Shown: positions 11,423 through 23,284 of the stretch, in pieces | How positions within the stretch are numbered: position 1 is the first letter of the stretch | Layout of the letters: each line of letters starts with the position of its first letter | Assembly: GCA_964059195.1 (NCBI GenBank) | Contig: CAXKWD010000006.1 | Location: 13,446,530 to 13,510,529 of the forward strand | From: Ectobius pallidus | Taxonomy: Eukaryota > Arthropoda > Insecta > Blattodea > Ectobiidae | DNA length: 64,000 nt | Direction: 5' to 3' | Notes under the pieces: model-generated | Database searches by the model: none | The model's input: only the letters and a program-made list of their open reading frames with translations | Told to the model about the DNA's origin: nothing | Position numbers and translations under genes: made by a program

Positions 11423-11642
11423 TAAAGTGTTAAAAAGTGATTATCTGATTGAATTCATGTGATGTAAGAATTTAGTGTCTTTAAACGTTTTAAATTGGAA
11501 CATTTTAATAAAATGTGTTACTTTTATTAGGTCATACTTAGGATTTTTGGTTCATATTTAATCAAATTTAAGGGCATATTTGCAGTCACATTTTTCACTT
11601 TTAAGTTATAAACATCTGAACCCTAGTAATTAAATATTCTAT

Positions 11643-11789
11643 CCCTTCTCTCTCTCTCCCCCTTCTCTCTCTCTCTCCCCCTTCTCTCTCTCTCTCCCTC
11701 CTTCTCACTCTCTCCCTCTCTCCTCTCCCTTTCTCTCTCTCCCCTTCTCTCACTTTCTCTCCTTCTCTCTCTTTTTCTCTCTCTCTCTT
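11643..11789. repeat. CT-rich microsatellite
   Basis: Nearly pure pyrimidine (CTCTCTCT with CCCTT interruptions) on the plus strand. The open frame reading Arg/Glu on the minus strand is an artefact of it. Confidence 0.9.
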
Positions 11790-12432
11790 ACGTGAAAGTG
11801 CCTTAATAAAATGGTACAGAAATTTGAAGTATAATGTACGTAACCAAAAGCACTGAAAGTCCCATAAAATAATTTTATGTGACATTTTAGCACATAGCCT
11901 ATATAAATTATTAGAACTTTGAATCAATATTAACACAGCATTTTAAACTAGAGCTGTCTGACTGTGAACTGATGTTATAAGAGATTTTAAAAGGGAGTCT
12001 TGTTTCACAATGTACATTTTTCACATCTAAAGAATAAAATCACATTTATCTAACCCTTGACCCATCTTTTGTCCATTAAATTATATTTTTTTCTTCACTG
12101 GGGTGGGAAGTTTCGAAAAGAACATTTTCTGTCAAATTTAATGAAGGTGGTCAGCTCAGCAAGGAGAATTTGCTGCTTGTCTATAAACCGTTACCTAATA
12201 GTCTGCTGGTGTCTATAAATAAAATGGACAGGCCCACAGGTGCTTTATGTTTCTGCTGGCATTGTTCATGAAAAAAGGGTACACACGCCTCAGCCACACT
12301 GCAGCTTGTGTCCAGAACCTTGTGCGGCGGTGAAGACGCTGCTGCGTGGGAAACAGTTTGCAAACAGGGAGGACATCCTAACAGTGCAATAATGAGAGGT
12401 GGCGCGCATAGGCGCATCATACACAGCTGATG

Positions 12433-12500
12433 GCATTCAGTGCCTTCCTCATTGTTGGCAAAGATCTGTGGATGCCTTGGGGGATTATTTTGAAGGTTAT
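12433..12500 (+). pseudogene. Transposase C-terminal scrap (mariner-like)
   Basis: Reads CLPHCWQRSVDALGDYFEG, the W.RCVD..G.YFEG ending of some insect mariner-like transposases. The preceding 12190-12420 has unusually high GC for the region but is not recognised. Confidence 0.4.
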
Positions 12501-12726
12501 TAGCTCGAATGTTTTGTGCATATTATGTAATACGAATAAAACAATGATCTCTATTTACGCATCTTTCAATGTCCCTTACCCATAGCGCCTTGTATCCGGA
12601 TCCTAATTTAATATCAGCATTGCAAAGAATATTCCAACGACTTTCAATCGTATATCCTCATTTTTGTTTCCTGCAGATTTATTGACTGATAAATAATAGT
12701 TGCTATGACTTCTGAAATGACCCTCG

Positions 12727-12757
<31 letters not shown>

Positions 12758-12768
12758 TATATATATAT
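12727..12768. repeat. (TA)n microsatellite
   Basis: Alternating TA with a few interruptions. Confidence 0.95.
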
Positions 12769-12940
12769 CCCCCATGATGTGACACAATAACTTCAAGATC
12801 CCTAAGAATGGCAGTGGCGGCCTCTGAAACACTGGAAAATGCCAAACTTCTCACTGGCTGCAAACCTGAGAAGAATTTCTAGTCATATGGTGTGCCAGGA
12901 AAACCTCAAGTCATAAATCCTGCTCGTTCACAAACATACC

Positions 12941-12984
12941 AAAAAAACAAACAAACAAACAAACAAACAAACAAACAAACAAAA
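12941..12984. repeat. (CAAA)n microsatellite
   Basis: About ten CAAA units. Confidence 0.95.
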
Positions 12985-13448
12985 GGTACAGTGATAATCA
13001 TAAAGATACACTTTGCACTGATTTTTTAAAACTGAAAATCTATCTGGCTTCGTCTATCTTCGGTAATTATCATTAAAACCAGTGCTTTTTTTGTGACGGT
13101 ATCCAATGGTGCACAGTACCAGCACCTTTTTTTTTCCAAAAAATAAAATTTGGATATTATTCAGAATATTCCTGTCACAATTATTTGTACAAAATTATGG
13201 ACTATTACTTAAAATCAAGCTTGTTTGTTGTGTTTTGTTAGATTTCTACATAATAGTCTACATACGAGCACATGATAGTTTCTCTAAATTGCCATGGCTA
13301 CTGGACTGCAAGAGGGTTGGGGTTGGTTTTTCCAGCCCTCAACAAACAGCTCCTATGGTCAAGGTCATTCTAACCGTACCTGTATTGCACCAACGTAGTA
13401 ACAAACAAGTAGTAAGTAGCTAACCACTATAGTTAATCAGGGGTTAGT

Positions 13449-13756
13449 AAAAAAAAAAAAAAAAAAAAAGTAAAGTGTTCCCTATTACAGGCCATGGAGC
13501 CCCAGAGGGTTCCAGGAGGTTGAGGCTCCCAGAATTTAGACATTTGGTACGTGAAGGTGGTAAGGTTGTCAGCCTTACGCACCGGCCACCTTTACCCCCA
13601 GGATTGCTCCTGGTACTGATTTCTGTTAGAGGCTGAGGGCCATAATGCCACCAGAAGGATTAGGACAATTGAAAAACCCCGACCTCATCGGGGATCGAAC
13701 CCACGACCATCCAGTTTGTAGCGCAGCGCCTCAAACACTACACTAAGCCGTACCCC
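13449..13756 (-). mobile_element. tRNA-derived SINE with 14-bp TSD
   Basis: The minus strand starts GGGGTACGGCTTAGTGTAGT (A box) and has B box GGTTCGATCCC about 50 bp on. The body ends in a T-rich tail. Perfect 14-bp duplications AATCAGGGGTTAGT lie at 13435-13448 and 13757-13770. RNA polymerase III promoter boxes and long TSDs make a SINE secure. Confidence 0.85.
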
Positions 13757-14587
13757 AATCAGGGGTTAGTGCATGTTTAAATTTAACTGCATTTGTTGCT
13801 TACATATAATTTGAAAATAAAACCCTCGGTTGTGCTGCAGAAGCAAGCGAGTTCATAGTTGTTAAGTGCGATTGTAGGAACAAGGGGTGCATGTGGTTCA
13901 CAAGTAGAGAAGTGAAATGAGTAAAATAAGTAATTATTTTATACCCGTGCACAATAAAAGAAAGCATGACGATGTTTTTGAAGTATCTCATAAACCTGCA
14001 AACAGTGAATAAACTGAATCTGAAGAGAACGTCACAAGTAGTAATTTTACTGCAATTTAGGGGAGAAACAATTCTGGCCATGATAGTCCCGATTATTGGA
14101 CATTAACTCAGAAAAAAGACTTCTGGGAGAAGTGTGGGAGCTCCCATGAGATTCAGTTAAAAAATTTCGGTGAGTACCACCACCTTTTTTGTTAGAAAAA
14201 AAATCCCTTCAGGCAGGCCTACAGGCTGAGGTAGATTTCAAAGTGCTTTTGGTTTAATTTATTATCGCTGCGCAGCACTCTTCTTTTTTAGCCTTGGCAT
14301 GGCAAACCTGCAGTAAAGAGGAAGAGCCTACAATCATTTGTTTTGACAACAAGAATAGGATAAAATATTCTGGGAGGCCGTGCGCAAGATCAGCAATGAA
14401 TAAAATTAGCAAAGCCGCTAAACAAGACAAAATTATGATATTATAATAAGTGTTATTATTTTCAAACTTTAAAATTTCGCGTCATATGAGAGCTATCAAG
14501 AAACTATTTATTGATTTGTAGAGTACTCAGCAAGAGCTTTTCAACGATACCCCACAAGACGTGGTTTCAAAAGTTTCGAATTTTCAT

Positions 14588-14608
14588 CCCCCACCCCCAC
14601 CCCCACCC
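14588..14608 (-). other. G-quadruplex-capable run
   Basis: The plus strand has C-runs of 5,5,5,3 separated by single A, giving (GGGGG T)n on the minus strand, the sense strand of the host gene. A further C-rich patch lies at 14733-14755. Confidence 0.6.
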
Positions 14609-15026
14609 TCACTCGAACCCCCAAATCGTTGGTGTCACTGTGAACTCCATAGGGAGTACTCTAATTTATTCAAACAAAGTTTCCCTCTATACTTCATAGG
14701 GGCCGAGATATACATTTTTAAAAATTTCTACCCCCTCCCCCGACCACCCCCTTGGGCCAAATTTGCTCATTAACGAACTTGTCCGAACTATTGGGCCTAG
14801 AAATGACATAATAAAACTTGGTTCAAATATCTTCAAAATTACGGCCGCTAGCGTGTAAAGATATATATAAATATCACAACATTTTTTTTGAATGGGCGGT
14901 GGTTTCGTACTTAGGGGAGCAAGTAAAGATATGAAAGAATTTTTCGAAAATCATGACATGGTATCCATTGCAACAGGTAGAAATCTACCTAAAAGCACTG
15001 ATTAAAACTGATACAAACGCACAAAC

Positions 15027-15229
15027 CTGATAATGTGGGTTTAAGATGCATACATATCCTGCATTCACTAACGACTTCACACTTTCAGCCGAGGTCCCAT
15101 AAAGGTTTCCTTTATATTCTCCATACTCTATGAACTTTCCTGTTTCTATTTCTTCTTCCATTTTCTCTCTTGTAACGAAGAAATACTCTTTGCCATTCAC
15201 CTCTCCATGCCTGATGGGTCGAGATGTAT
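15027..15229 (-). CDS. sdt: stardust/PALS1-like exon d (guanylate-kinase-like domain)
   Basis: 203 bases: two bases complete Tyr218, then codons 219-285. It reads TSRPIRHGEVNGKEYFFV, then KFIEYGEYKGNLYGTS and AESVKSLVNAGYVCILNPHYQ. These are the GMP-binding-region equivalents (TSRP..GE..G.DYHF and E.G...G..YGT). The splice acceptor is TTCCAG and the donor is GTTTGT, a weaker but acceptable site. The phrase YGTSAESVKS.VNAG.VC.L.PHYQ is what distinguishes Stardust from other MAGUKs in my recall. The upstream intron is about 13.4 kb and contains the mariner cluster and minisatellite. Confidence 0.87.
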
Positions 15230-15545
15230 CTGGAACGAACGTAAATATGTTTTAACATGTATAACATAAATATCATAAAAGTAATTTAAAATATCCAAAA
15301 AAAAAATTGCTGCAAACTTTGCTTGATGTGCACATCTCTTAATTTTTAAAGAGGCAAATAGATGAGAATGCAAACTGAATCATACTCTACAGTAAAAGTT
15401 AGGCCTGTGGACATGAGAAGCTCGGTTGTGTGCAATGAATTGCATCCAGACTTAGTGTTTACATATGCCATATTTGCAAGCACGTAAGACACACTTTCTT
15501 CTGAAATGTATCTTAAGCAACAAATCAGGAAATTTTAATACAGTA

Positions 15546-16718
15546 CGAGGCGTGTCCAGAAAGTAAGTACCGATCGCCGATAAAGAAAACAAAAACATTA
15601 ATAAGTAAGAAATATATATTGCAATATTTACAGAGATTCATTGGCTACTTCTCTATGTAGTTGGCACCGTTATTGAGGCATTTATCTTAGCGGTGTAACA
15701 ACAATTGTAAGCCTGTGTCATAGGAGCGGTACAAAGAGAAAGGTGATGAGTAGGGGGCGGATTTCTATGACCTAAAAAATAGGATATATGCATGCATTTA
15801 TGACCTGAAAAACATTAAAATATGACGAATAAAATTTAAAAAATGACTTTACCACTTACACATTGTGTATATTCTTTTAAGTTTCATTACAATACATTTT
15901 ATTAAAATATAGTGTTAATTATTTAAAATATCTGTAAATTCTCAAAAAATATCATTATAACGCAAAATCTATAAAATATGATATGAAACTTCAAAATTTC
16001 TTTAATATGCACACAAATATGCCAAAAATATGACCTAAATATGCATATTCATACTAAATATGCTACAATAGTTGAAAATTTCCTAAATATGCAGTTATAT
16101 GCGCAATAAAAGCCGTTCCATTTTCACCAGGATGCTTGGAATCGGGTTTAAATTAGTCGGAAACCTGAAATAATGCAAAGGAGAAAAATATGATAACGTC
16201 ATAGAAATCCGCCCCCTAGTGATGAGTTTCTCCACAATGTTGTCACTGGGAATGAAACATGGGTGAAAAATCTGAGGAGGGCAATCCAAAACAAGAGATG
16301 TGGAATGCATTATGCTTTTGCACGACAATGCACGGCCCCATACAGCCAACACCACACGGAATCAGTTGCTTCAGTTTAGATGGGAGATCTTCAACCATCC
16401 ACCCTACAACCCCGATCTCGTGCCAAGTGACTTCTTTCCTTCTGTCTCATGAAGCAATTTCTGGAGAAAAACGTTTCCACATTGGTGCTGAGGTACAGAC
16501 GGCAGTGATTTCATGACTCCAGATGTTGGCGGCAGAGTCCTAGGACATGGGCATACAAATGTTGGTGCAGAGGTAAGATAAATGCTTGAATAACGGTGGC
16601 GACTAGGTAAAGAAGTAGTCAGTGAATCTCTGTAAATATTGCAATAAATATTTTTTTACTTATTGATGTTTTTGTTTTCTTTATCGGCGATCAGAACTTG
16701 CTTTCTGTATATGCCTCA
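15546..16718 (+). mobile_element. mariner element A, decayed transposase, hAT inserted
   Basis: TA-flanked ends CGAGGCGTGTCCAGAAAG and CTTTCTGTATATGCCTCA with long subterminal similarity (CGGCGATC..AAACAAAAACAT). Downstream of the nested hAT, frames read VTGNETWV and then HDNARPHTANTTRNQLLQF, WEIFNHPPYNPDL, PSDFF: the mariner DD34D catalytic blocks (ETW, HDNARPH, P.Y.PDL.PSDF). Multiple stops and frameshifts. Confidence 0.8.
15751..16218. mobile_element. hAT MITE inserted in mariner A
   Basis: A perfect 21-bp inverted repeat starting TAGGGGGCGGATTTCTATGA, flanked by perfect 8-bp TSD GTGATGAG (15743-15750, 16219-16226). 468 bp, AT-rich, repeated ATATGCA and ATGACC words, no coding. Confidence 0.9.
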
Positions 16719-17111
16719 TATTTAAATTTGTGTCAAATTTTTTGGTTCTTTGTTTCATTATGATATGAAGTTGAAACACAGACGTAGACGATGTAGTGGG
16801 CAGATGACACACCCTTGTCCTCCATGAAGTTATAAACAATTCATTACTCTTGAGATTACAAAATTCATGAATTACCTCATACTATTTTTAAATAAATTTT
16901 AGCAGGTGAAAAAAAATATACAAATACTTGTGTAACTTGAGGCTTTTCCGGTACTGTATTGAGAATGAATAGTTTCTCAGGCTTCTAACCAGGCTTCCTA
17001 GCTTTCAACAGTTTTCTAGGTGAAATGAGCTGGTTAAATGAAACACTGCAAAGAGCTCCTGCTCTTTTGGGGTTTCAGGGACAACCTCTGTATTATTTAT
17101 GTTTTAACGTA

Positions 17112-17828
17112 TGGGGGGTGGATCGAAAAGTAACGGACAATAATTTTTTTTTATAAAAAGTTTAATAGGAACAATTACAAACAAATGCACACTTGAAGGG
17201 ACATCTTTTGTCTATTTTTCTATACAGTTGCCAAGTTTCTCGACACATTTCTCCCATCGTGATACCAGTTTCAAAATACCCTGTTACAAGAAGTCCGTTC
17301 GGTTGGAGTATAGCCATCTGCAGACTGCTGTTTTCACTTCAGCATCTGACGCAGTGTTTTCTGGCTAGGAATTTCTTCATGGGACCAAACAAATGAAAGT
17401 TCAACGGTGCCAGGTCTGGACTGTAACATTCATGCTGATTGTGACAAACTTCTTCACGACAATGCTCGTCCCCATGTTGCTGCAGCTGTCATGAGAAAAT
17501 CAACAAATTTGGTTGAGAGGTGCTCCAGTATCCTCCATACTTTCATTTGTTTGGTCCCATGAAGAAATTCCTGGCCGGTAAACGCTTTGTGTCAGATGCA
17601 GAAGTGAAAACAGCAGTCCGCAGGTGGCTATACTCCAACCGAACAGACTTCTATGAACAGGGTATTTTGAAACTGGTATCATGATGGGAGAAATGTGTTG
17701 AGAAACTTGGCAACCATATAGAAAAAATAGATAAAAGATGTCCCTTCAAGTGTGCATTTGTTTGTAATTGTACCTATTAAACCTTTTGTAAAAAGAATTA
17801 TTGTGTGTTACTTTTCAATCCACCCTCG
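17112..17828 (+). mobile_element. mariner element B, foldback
   Basis: TA-flanked. Arms 17112-17399 and 17541-17828 are inverted copies around a 141-bp spacer. The right arm encodes a mariner transposase C-terminus (KKFLAGKRFVSDAEVKTAVR, then YSNRTDFYEQGILKLV, WEKCVEKLG); the spacer has FFHDNARPHVAAAV. The left half has been replaced by an inverted copy of the 3' half. Confidence 0.8.
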
Positions 17829-18529
17829 TAATTATGAATTGGTCGGGTAGGAGTCAGGACAGGCCATCCCTACTGGACTTTTGGTGTTGGATATGAATTT
17901 TGAAGCAGAGGCCTTGGGAATTTAGATCCAAGAATAGAACTACAACAGGGATGGTGGCCTACAGCCAACCTCGAGAAAAATACATAAATTCCATTCGTAG
18001 AATAGCGGCAACACTGACTGCAGTTGATGTGAACCCCAGATCCCTATTTTGGGGTCCAAATCCAGTAGATGGCATATTCTGAATGAGAAAGACCAGGGAC
18101 CCACCTACTAGCTAGACTCAAGAGACCAAATGGGCTGTAAATGTTACTAAATTTGTCATAATGGCCATTATTCTCGGCATCTTCATTACCAATAATATGC
18201 TGTATATACAAAAGAAATCTGTGCACCTGTACTGAATTAGGCTAAGGCTTACTCAAGGCCTACTTCACTGAACATGTCTTTCTAACAGTGTGCTGAGTAA
18301 CGAGAGGCTGTGGTACCCAATAAATCATTTTAAAATGGAAGAATCTTGCGCTGATAATCATCCCATAGATAATCCAGAGTTTACTGTATTCATTTAATTT
18401 CTTCTTCCCGGCCAATCAGAGTTCTACGTCTGTCTCTTCCAATCGCTTGCTCTCCTACTGGTACCAGACTACATCTAGCCTCCACCTAGTCTTTTTCTAC
18501 AACACAGACTTTCCTTAACTAGCTCACTT

Positions 18530-18570
18530 CTCTCCCTGAAGATGGCAGCAGAGCTAGCTGCTGAAAGCTC
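18530..18570 (+). ncRNA. Hammerhead-like core, isolated
   Basis: CTGAAGA 18536-18542, extra T, six-pair stem II (GGCAGC 18544-18549 with GCTGCT 18557-18562), GAAA 18563-18566. Stems I and III are not convincing, so probably a decayed tail. Confidence 0.3.
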
Positions 18571-19090
18571 AGAAACAAACTGCAGTTGGAAGCATGAGAA
18601 ACATTCACAATTATTTTGTCAATCTTTAAAGTATCTGTTTACTAATCGTTTCTATGTACTTGTTCTACTTATTTCAACTTAAGCAAGTTAAAAGAAGTTG
18701 AGTACAGAATTCTGCAAGATTTACTGGAAGCTTGCATGCAGTGAGTTGCACACATCATGGCCACTTTGTTTGTGCTTGCACAATCACTGTGCAAACATGC
18801 ACCTGATATCACCACAGCCGTAATTTCGTGGGTTCACTGAAGAAGAGGAGATTGATATGCACAAATGACAACAGACCTGTATTCCATAATAACTGAAAAG
18901 AAGTACAAGGTGCTACCCAAAAGTCATAAGGAGCCCATGACTGAGTGGAAGTACGAGAGAATGCCACTAGGTGACACTTCACACATCTTTCATGAGTCAG
19001 TGTGCCAAATGGCTTTGTTCTTAGTGAAAGCATTTAGTATTTGTCAGCATTTTTATGTTGTGTTTTGCTTACATTGTGATTTTATAGTGA

Positions 19091-19285
19091 TGAACGTCAA
19101 GGAACTGCGCATCTGCTTAAAGTTTTGCTTCAAAACTCGGGAAAACTGCTACAGAAACATGATGTTAAATCAAGCAATTAGAGGCTGTGTATGCTCTAGG
19201 CCAGACTCAAACCTACGAGTGGTTCAAGTGGTTTAAAAATGGCCGAACACTGGTTGATTAAGATGATCGTTCTGCACGGCATTTA
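19091..19285 (+). pseudogene. mariner transposase N-terminal fragment
   Basis: Frames with shifts read LLKVLLQNSGKTATET, then QTQTYEWFKWFKNGRTLVD and DDRSARH: the helix-turn-helix end (YEWFKRFK.GR.....RSGRP) of mariner transposase. Confidence 0.6.
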
Positions 19286-19742
19286 ACATTTACTAGCTCT
19301 AGGCCAGACTATATCACTGCTGGGTCATGTGCCACTTATGAATTTTGGAAACTTTAGGGTAGTACCTTGTTTTACAATACAAAGAAGCTCTCCCTTAGAT
19401 TTGAATACCATTAGCAAACTATGAAGAATTGTGCATCATGCACATATATTTCCAAACATGATAACTGTACAGCAAAACCATATTTTTACGTAGATTGGCC
19501 TTTTGATTTAATTGTACTGACAACATGTATGTTTCAAGTGGCAGTGTTAAAAATAACATAATATGAGCACTAATTCTCAGTAACAGTGATTTCTGGTGCA
19601 CAATATAACTAAGGCTGGTCCTTATAAAAACATGCTTCATTTTCAACTCAAGCGTAAGTGAATATTGTCTCATGTGATATGACTTTTTTATAGATGTCTC
19701 TGTTATCACTATATGAGAATGGTTAGAAGAAAATTACTAATG

Positions 19743-20325
19743 GAGTCATTCCACGTCAAACTAGATGAAGTTTTGGCTCGGATATGTAATGTATAGGGTT
19801 TGAACAATTGTGTGATAACCTTCTCCGTTTCTCTATCAATCTCTACCATTCTCTGCCAATCACTATTATTTCTTGAGGGGTAGGAAAAGATTAAAATCTC
19901 TGGGTGGAGACTTCAACATCTCCCAGCAAGTCTCCTGCAAAAGTTCGGCTAGGAGATGTTTGAACATTCACCCTACAGCCCAGACCTCGCTCCCAGTGAT
20001 TTCCATCTTTTCTTATACCTCAATAAATGACAGAGAATGACAGAGAAGCGGAGATGATTGTCACACAATGGTTCAAATCCCATGCGGCAGACGTCTACGA
20101 CACAAGTGTTCAAAAGTTGGTCCCACGGTATGACAAATTTCTCAATTCCTGTGGCGAATATGTTGAAAAATAGCTGAACACCTGCTATAGCTGTTGGAAT
20201 AAATATCTTCATAAAATTTTGTTTTGTTTGTGTAAACGGCCCTAGGAAAACTTACTTTGAGGACGGCCCTCTTAAAAAAAGTTTTGTAGAAATCCAATTG
20301 ATGGAGGGTTTGTCATGGAATGACT
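19743..20325. mobile_element. Inverted-repeat element containing mariner D foldback
   Basis: The outer ends GAGTCATTCCACGTCAAAC (19743) and GTTTGTCATGGAATGACTC (to 20325) are inverted. Inside, a mariner C-terminal remnant (SPDLAPSDFHLF, then QTSTTQVFKSW) ends with ACTTACTTTGAGGACGGCCC. Its 3' half is also present inverted at 19795-19870. The same family recurs at 25463-26102. Confidence 0.6.
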
Positions 20326-20437
20326 CGGTGATATTCTAGGGGAGAAAACTCAGTTGATACAGCATCAACAGAGTAACCTGAAAGTAATGGACTTGAGTGC
20401 TGGTGCATGAGGAATTCCCCTAATCATTCTCGCTGTT

Positions 20438-21010
20438 CCATGTGGTTGGAAACAACAGGCATGTTCTGTCGTGTCCCATGTGGTTGAAAACAAGAGGCAT
20501 GTTCTGTCGTGTCCCATGTGGTTGGAAACAAGAGGCATGTTCTGTCGTGTCCCATGTGGTTGGAAACAAGAGGCATGTTTTGTCATGTCCCATGTGGTTA
20601 GAAACAAGAGGCATGTTCTGTCATGTCCCATGTGGTTGGAAACAAGAGGCATGTTCTGTCATGTCCCATGTGGTTGGATACAAGAGGCATGTTCTGTCAC
20701 GTCCCATGTGGTTGGAAACAAGAGGCAAGTTCTGTCATGTCCCATGTGGTTGGAAACATGAGGCATGTTCTGTCATGTCCCATGTGGTTGGAAACAACTG
20801 GCATGTTCTATCATGTCCCATATGGTTGGAAACAAGAGGCATGTTCTATTGTGTCCCATATGGTTGGAAACAAGAGGCATGTTCTATCGTGTCCCATATG
20901 GTTGGAAACAAGAGGCGTGTTCTGTCATGTCCCATGTGGTTGGAAACAAGAGGCATGGTCTGTCAGGCCCCATGTGGTTGGAAACAAGAGGCATGTTCTG
21001 TCGTGTCACA
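20438..21010. repeat. 38-bp minisatellite, about 15 units
   Basis: The unit CATGTGGTTGGAAACAAGAG followed by GCATGTTCTGTCGTGTCC repeats in register every 38 bp with point variants. Units carry no stop in any of the three plus frames, so long overlapping open frames arise; I treat these as artefacts. Confidence 0.95.
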
Positions 21011-21014
21011 TGCA

Positions 21015-22130
21015 TTTAGATGCATGAGTAACGCCTCTTGATAAAATAAGCAGATGTGACAATGATTCCTTAGCACATACAAACAGCCTTTCAGTGTTTT
21101 AAGTGCACCTTCTGAAAAAGAATGAATGAGACGAAATTTGTCCCATGCACTTACATTTAACCAACTGTTCTGTGAAAAATTATTACCTAAGTGACTTTTA
21201 ACAGCTAGAGGAATGATCTTCTATCATTCAAAAAGTTAAATTTTAACCAGAAATAATTGTTGAAATTACTCCATTAACCCATTTGCTTACCTGGCCATTG
21301 TACAGACGGAATTTCTTTTTATGCCTTCCCTTTCAACAATGCAAAGCAAAATATAATGGATACTTTATTTATATAGGCCTATCTAGAAGCAAAATACCCT
21401 ATTTGAGAGGCATCTCAGCCAGTTCATAATAATGGATGGAACATTCTAGCATATTACGACAACTACTTTTGTTCATTACATCTCATAAATAATTAATTAG
21501 AACTGGTTCTACACATTCTGTGAAATCTGCTATGCCTTCCCCTTCATACCACATCAAAAGCATTGTTTAAAATTTATTTTAAATATTTAAAATTTGTTTT
21601 TCAAAATCTATTGCGAGTGGGACAATGATTTTAATGATACAAAAAGAAGTTAATTTGCTATTCTGCTATTAACGTTAGTGTCTTAATGTTATTATTAATG
21701 AAGGTATGTGGTATAATTTATAAACTGTTTCCAGATTGTCAGAACAATTATTTAACTCTTACAATAATAATTTAACAAAACTATCACCATTAAGGGTGGG
21801 ACAAAAAGTCACTTTTTGCTACTGTACATATTAATTAACCACACATAGTTTTTGAAGTTATTCTTATACCAAATTGTACCTAAAGATGTATATTTTCTCA
21901 AATCAAACAGGACATAGCTGATTACTCTTGACTGCTTAGTTTTAATGAGTGTTAAAATCATTCTATAAATATAAAAAAAAATCAACTACAACGCAATAAA
22001 TAAGTAATCGACAAATTTTACACAAGAAACAACTTCAAATACACATACTTCCTGAATATTCAGTGAACTCTGGGTTATAAATTTTGACTTCCCAACTACA
22101 CTAGTTTTATAACATCTCTCTTTGAGGAAA
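21015..22130. other. AT-rich intron, nothing recognised
   Basis: No exon, repeat terminus or RNA gene recognised. Confidence 0.5.
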
Positions 22131-22139
22131 AAATTCCCA

Positions 22140-22335
22140 TATTTTATGAAATGGCTGCTGACCTTCTGCCCCATCATCCTCAGGTGTGCCAACTACCGGT
22201 TATTTAACCTGGGCTCACCAACCTCAATTCCACAGGCAATCAGAGCCTCACTATTCTGGACACTTCCTAGAAACAATGTAACAACCAGCCAAGGTCAGAG
22301 AAAGTTCTCCAAAAAATTGTGTATAGTTCGTACGT
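22140..22335. repeat. Interspersed repeat cassette, copy 2
   Basis: Related to 4609-4800: GTGCCAACTACCGGTTATTT, ACCTGGGCTCACC, TTCCACAGGCAATCAGAGCC, then GAGAAAGTTCTCC. Confidence 0.55.
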
Positions 22336-22493
22336 AGCAAAGAAATTTTGGAACTCCTTCAGAATAGCGTAGCCAGCCATGCTCTGCCATTAGCGACCGT
22401 GCCCCTATGAGTCGCGGAGAACAAAAGAGAAACAATTGGTGCAAGGGTAAAATTTCACATCGCAGAAAATATTCAATCTGAGACATAATAAAC

Positions 22494-22745
22494 CCCGCGC
22501 TATTGAGTATATTGCTCCTAAACAATACAAATGTTCCTAACCTAACATAACCTGTCACTACTTCTAGAAGCGTTATTACCCTTCCACGCCTTTCGTAAAA
22601 CATCCTTACACAGCACGAACCCCGCGCTATGCAGAATACTGCTGCTAAACTAACATAACCGTTCCTAACCTAACATAACCTGTCACAGACCTAGAATTCT
22701 TAGTGCAGAAGCTTCTTTACCCTTACACATCTTTCATAAAACATC
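22494..22745. repeat. Tandem duplication, about 125-bp unit
   Basis: Two diverged units each hold ACCCCGCGCTAT, TTCCTAACCTAACATAACCT, GTCAC, and a CATC/CTTTC(A/G)TAAAACATC end. Confidence 0.7.
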
Positions 22746-23284
22746 ACAACAACAGTCATTTATCTACCGAATTCAATCGGCATGTAATCATGTTCGTAAC
22801 ATTGGCAACATTGTAGACTTGGTCCCACTCGGTATGGCCCGGTTTTGACGGCGGTCACCTTATTCTCAAGTTTAGCGAGATAAGCAAGAATAGGAAAATT
22901 TATAACTTTTATGAAAATATATTTGAGAAATTATTCTTTGTTGCAATTTAAAGTTAAATTATCTTCCCACAACTTAAAAACTTTGAGTACCGATATGTTT
23001 TAAAAAAGAAATAGAAGCATTTTTCTAAGACTTAAACTTCGGCCCTGTCACCCTTCAAAAATAGCTTTAAAACAAATACAAACCACACATAGAGGTCACT
23101 ATGTCACGGAGGAATAAAACTGTAAGTAGATGGGTTAAGAGTTTACAAAAGCTGCTTAAAAAGTTTCTTTAATAAGCAGTGGAAACGAAAATAAATCATT
23201 ATGCAGACAGCAAACATACTTCTTTCTTAAATGGTTTTTCGAAGAGTATGATAATTATTGTCTAATGCAAAAATAATCAAAGTA

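Larger units (their letters stand above)
8891..11625. mobile_element. hAT-like element with THAP remnant
   Basis: Ends TAGGGTTCGGATGTTTAT (8891) and its imperfect inverse ending at 11625, flanked by GTAATTAC (8883-8890) and GTAATTAA (11626-11633), a 7/8 TSD. It contains a THAP-like coding remnant and two nested MITEs; the catalytic core is missing. Confidence 0.7.

Noticed and set aside
11601..11936. Arg/Glu-rich open frame on the minus strand
   Set aside because: Direct translation of a CT microsatellite.
20442..21041. 199-codon open frame as a repetitive protein gene
   Set aside because: It is the 38-bp minisatellite read in one frame; the other two plus frames are equally open.
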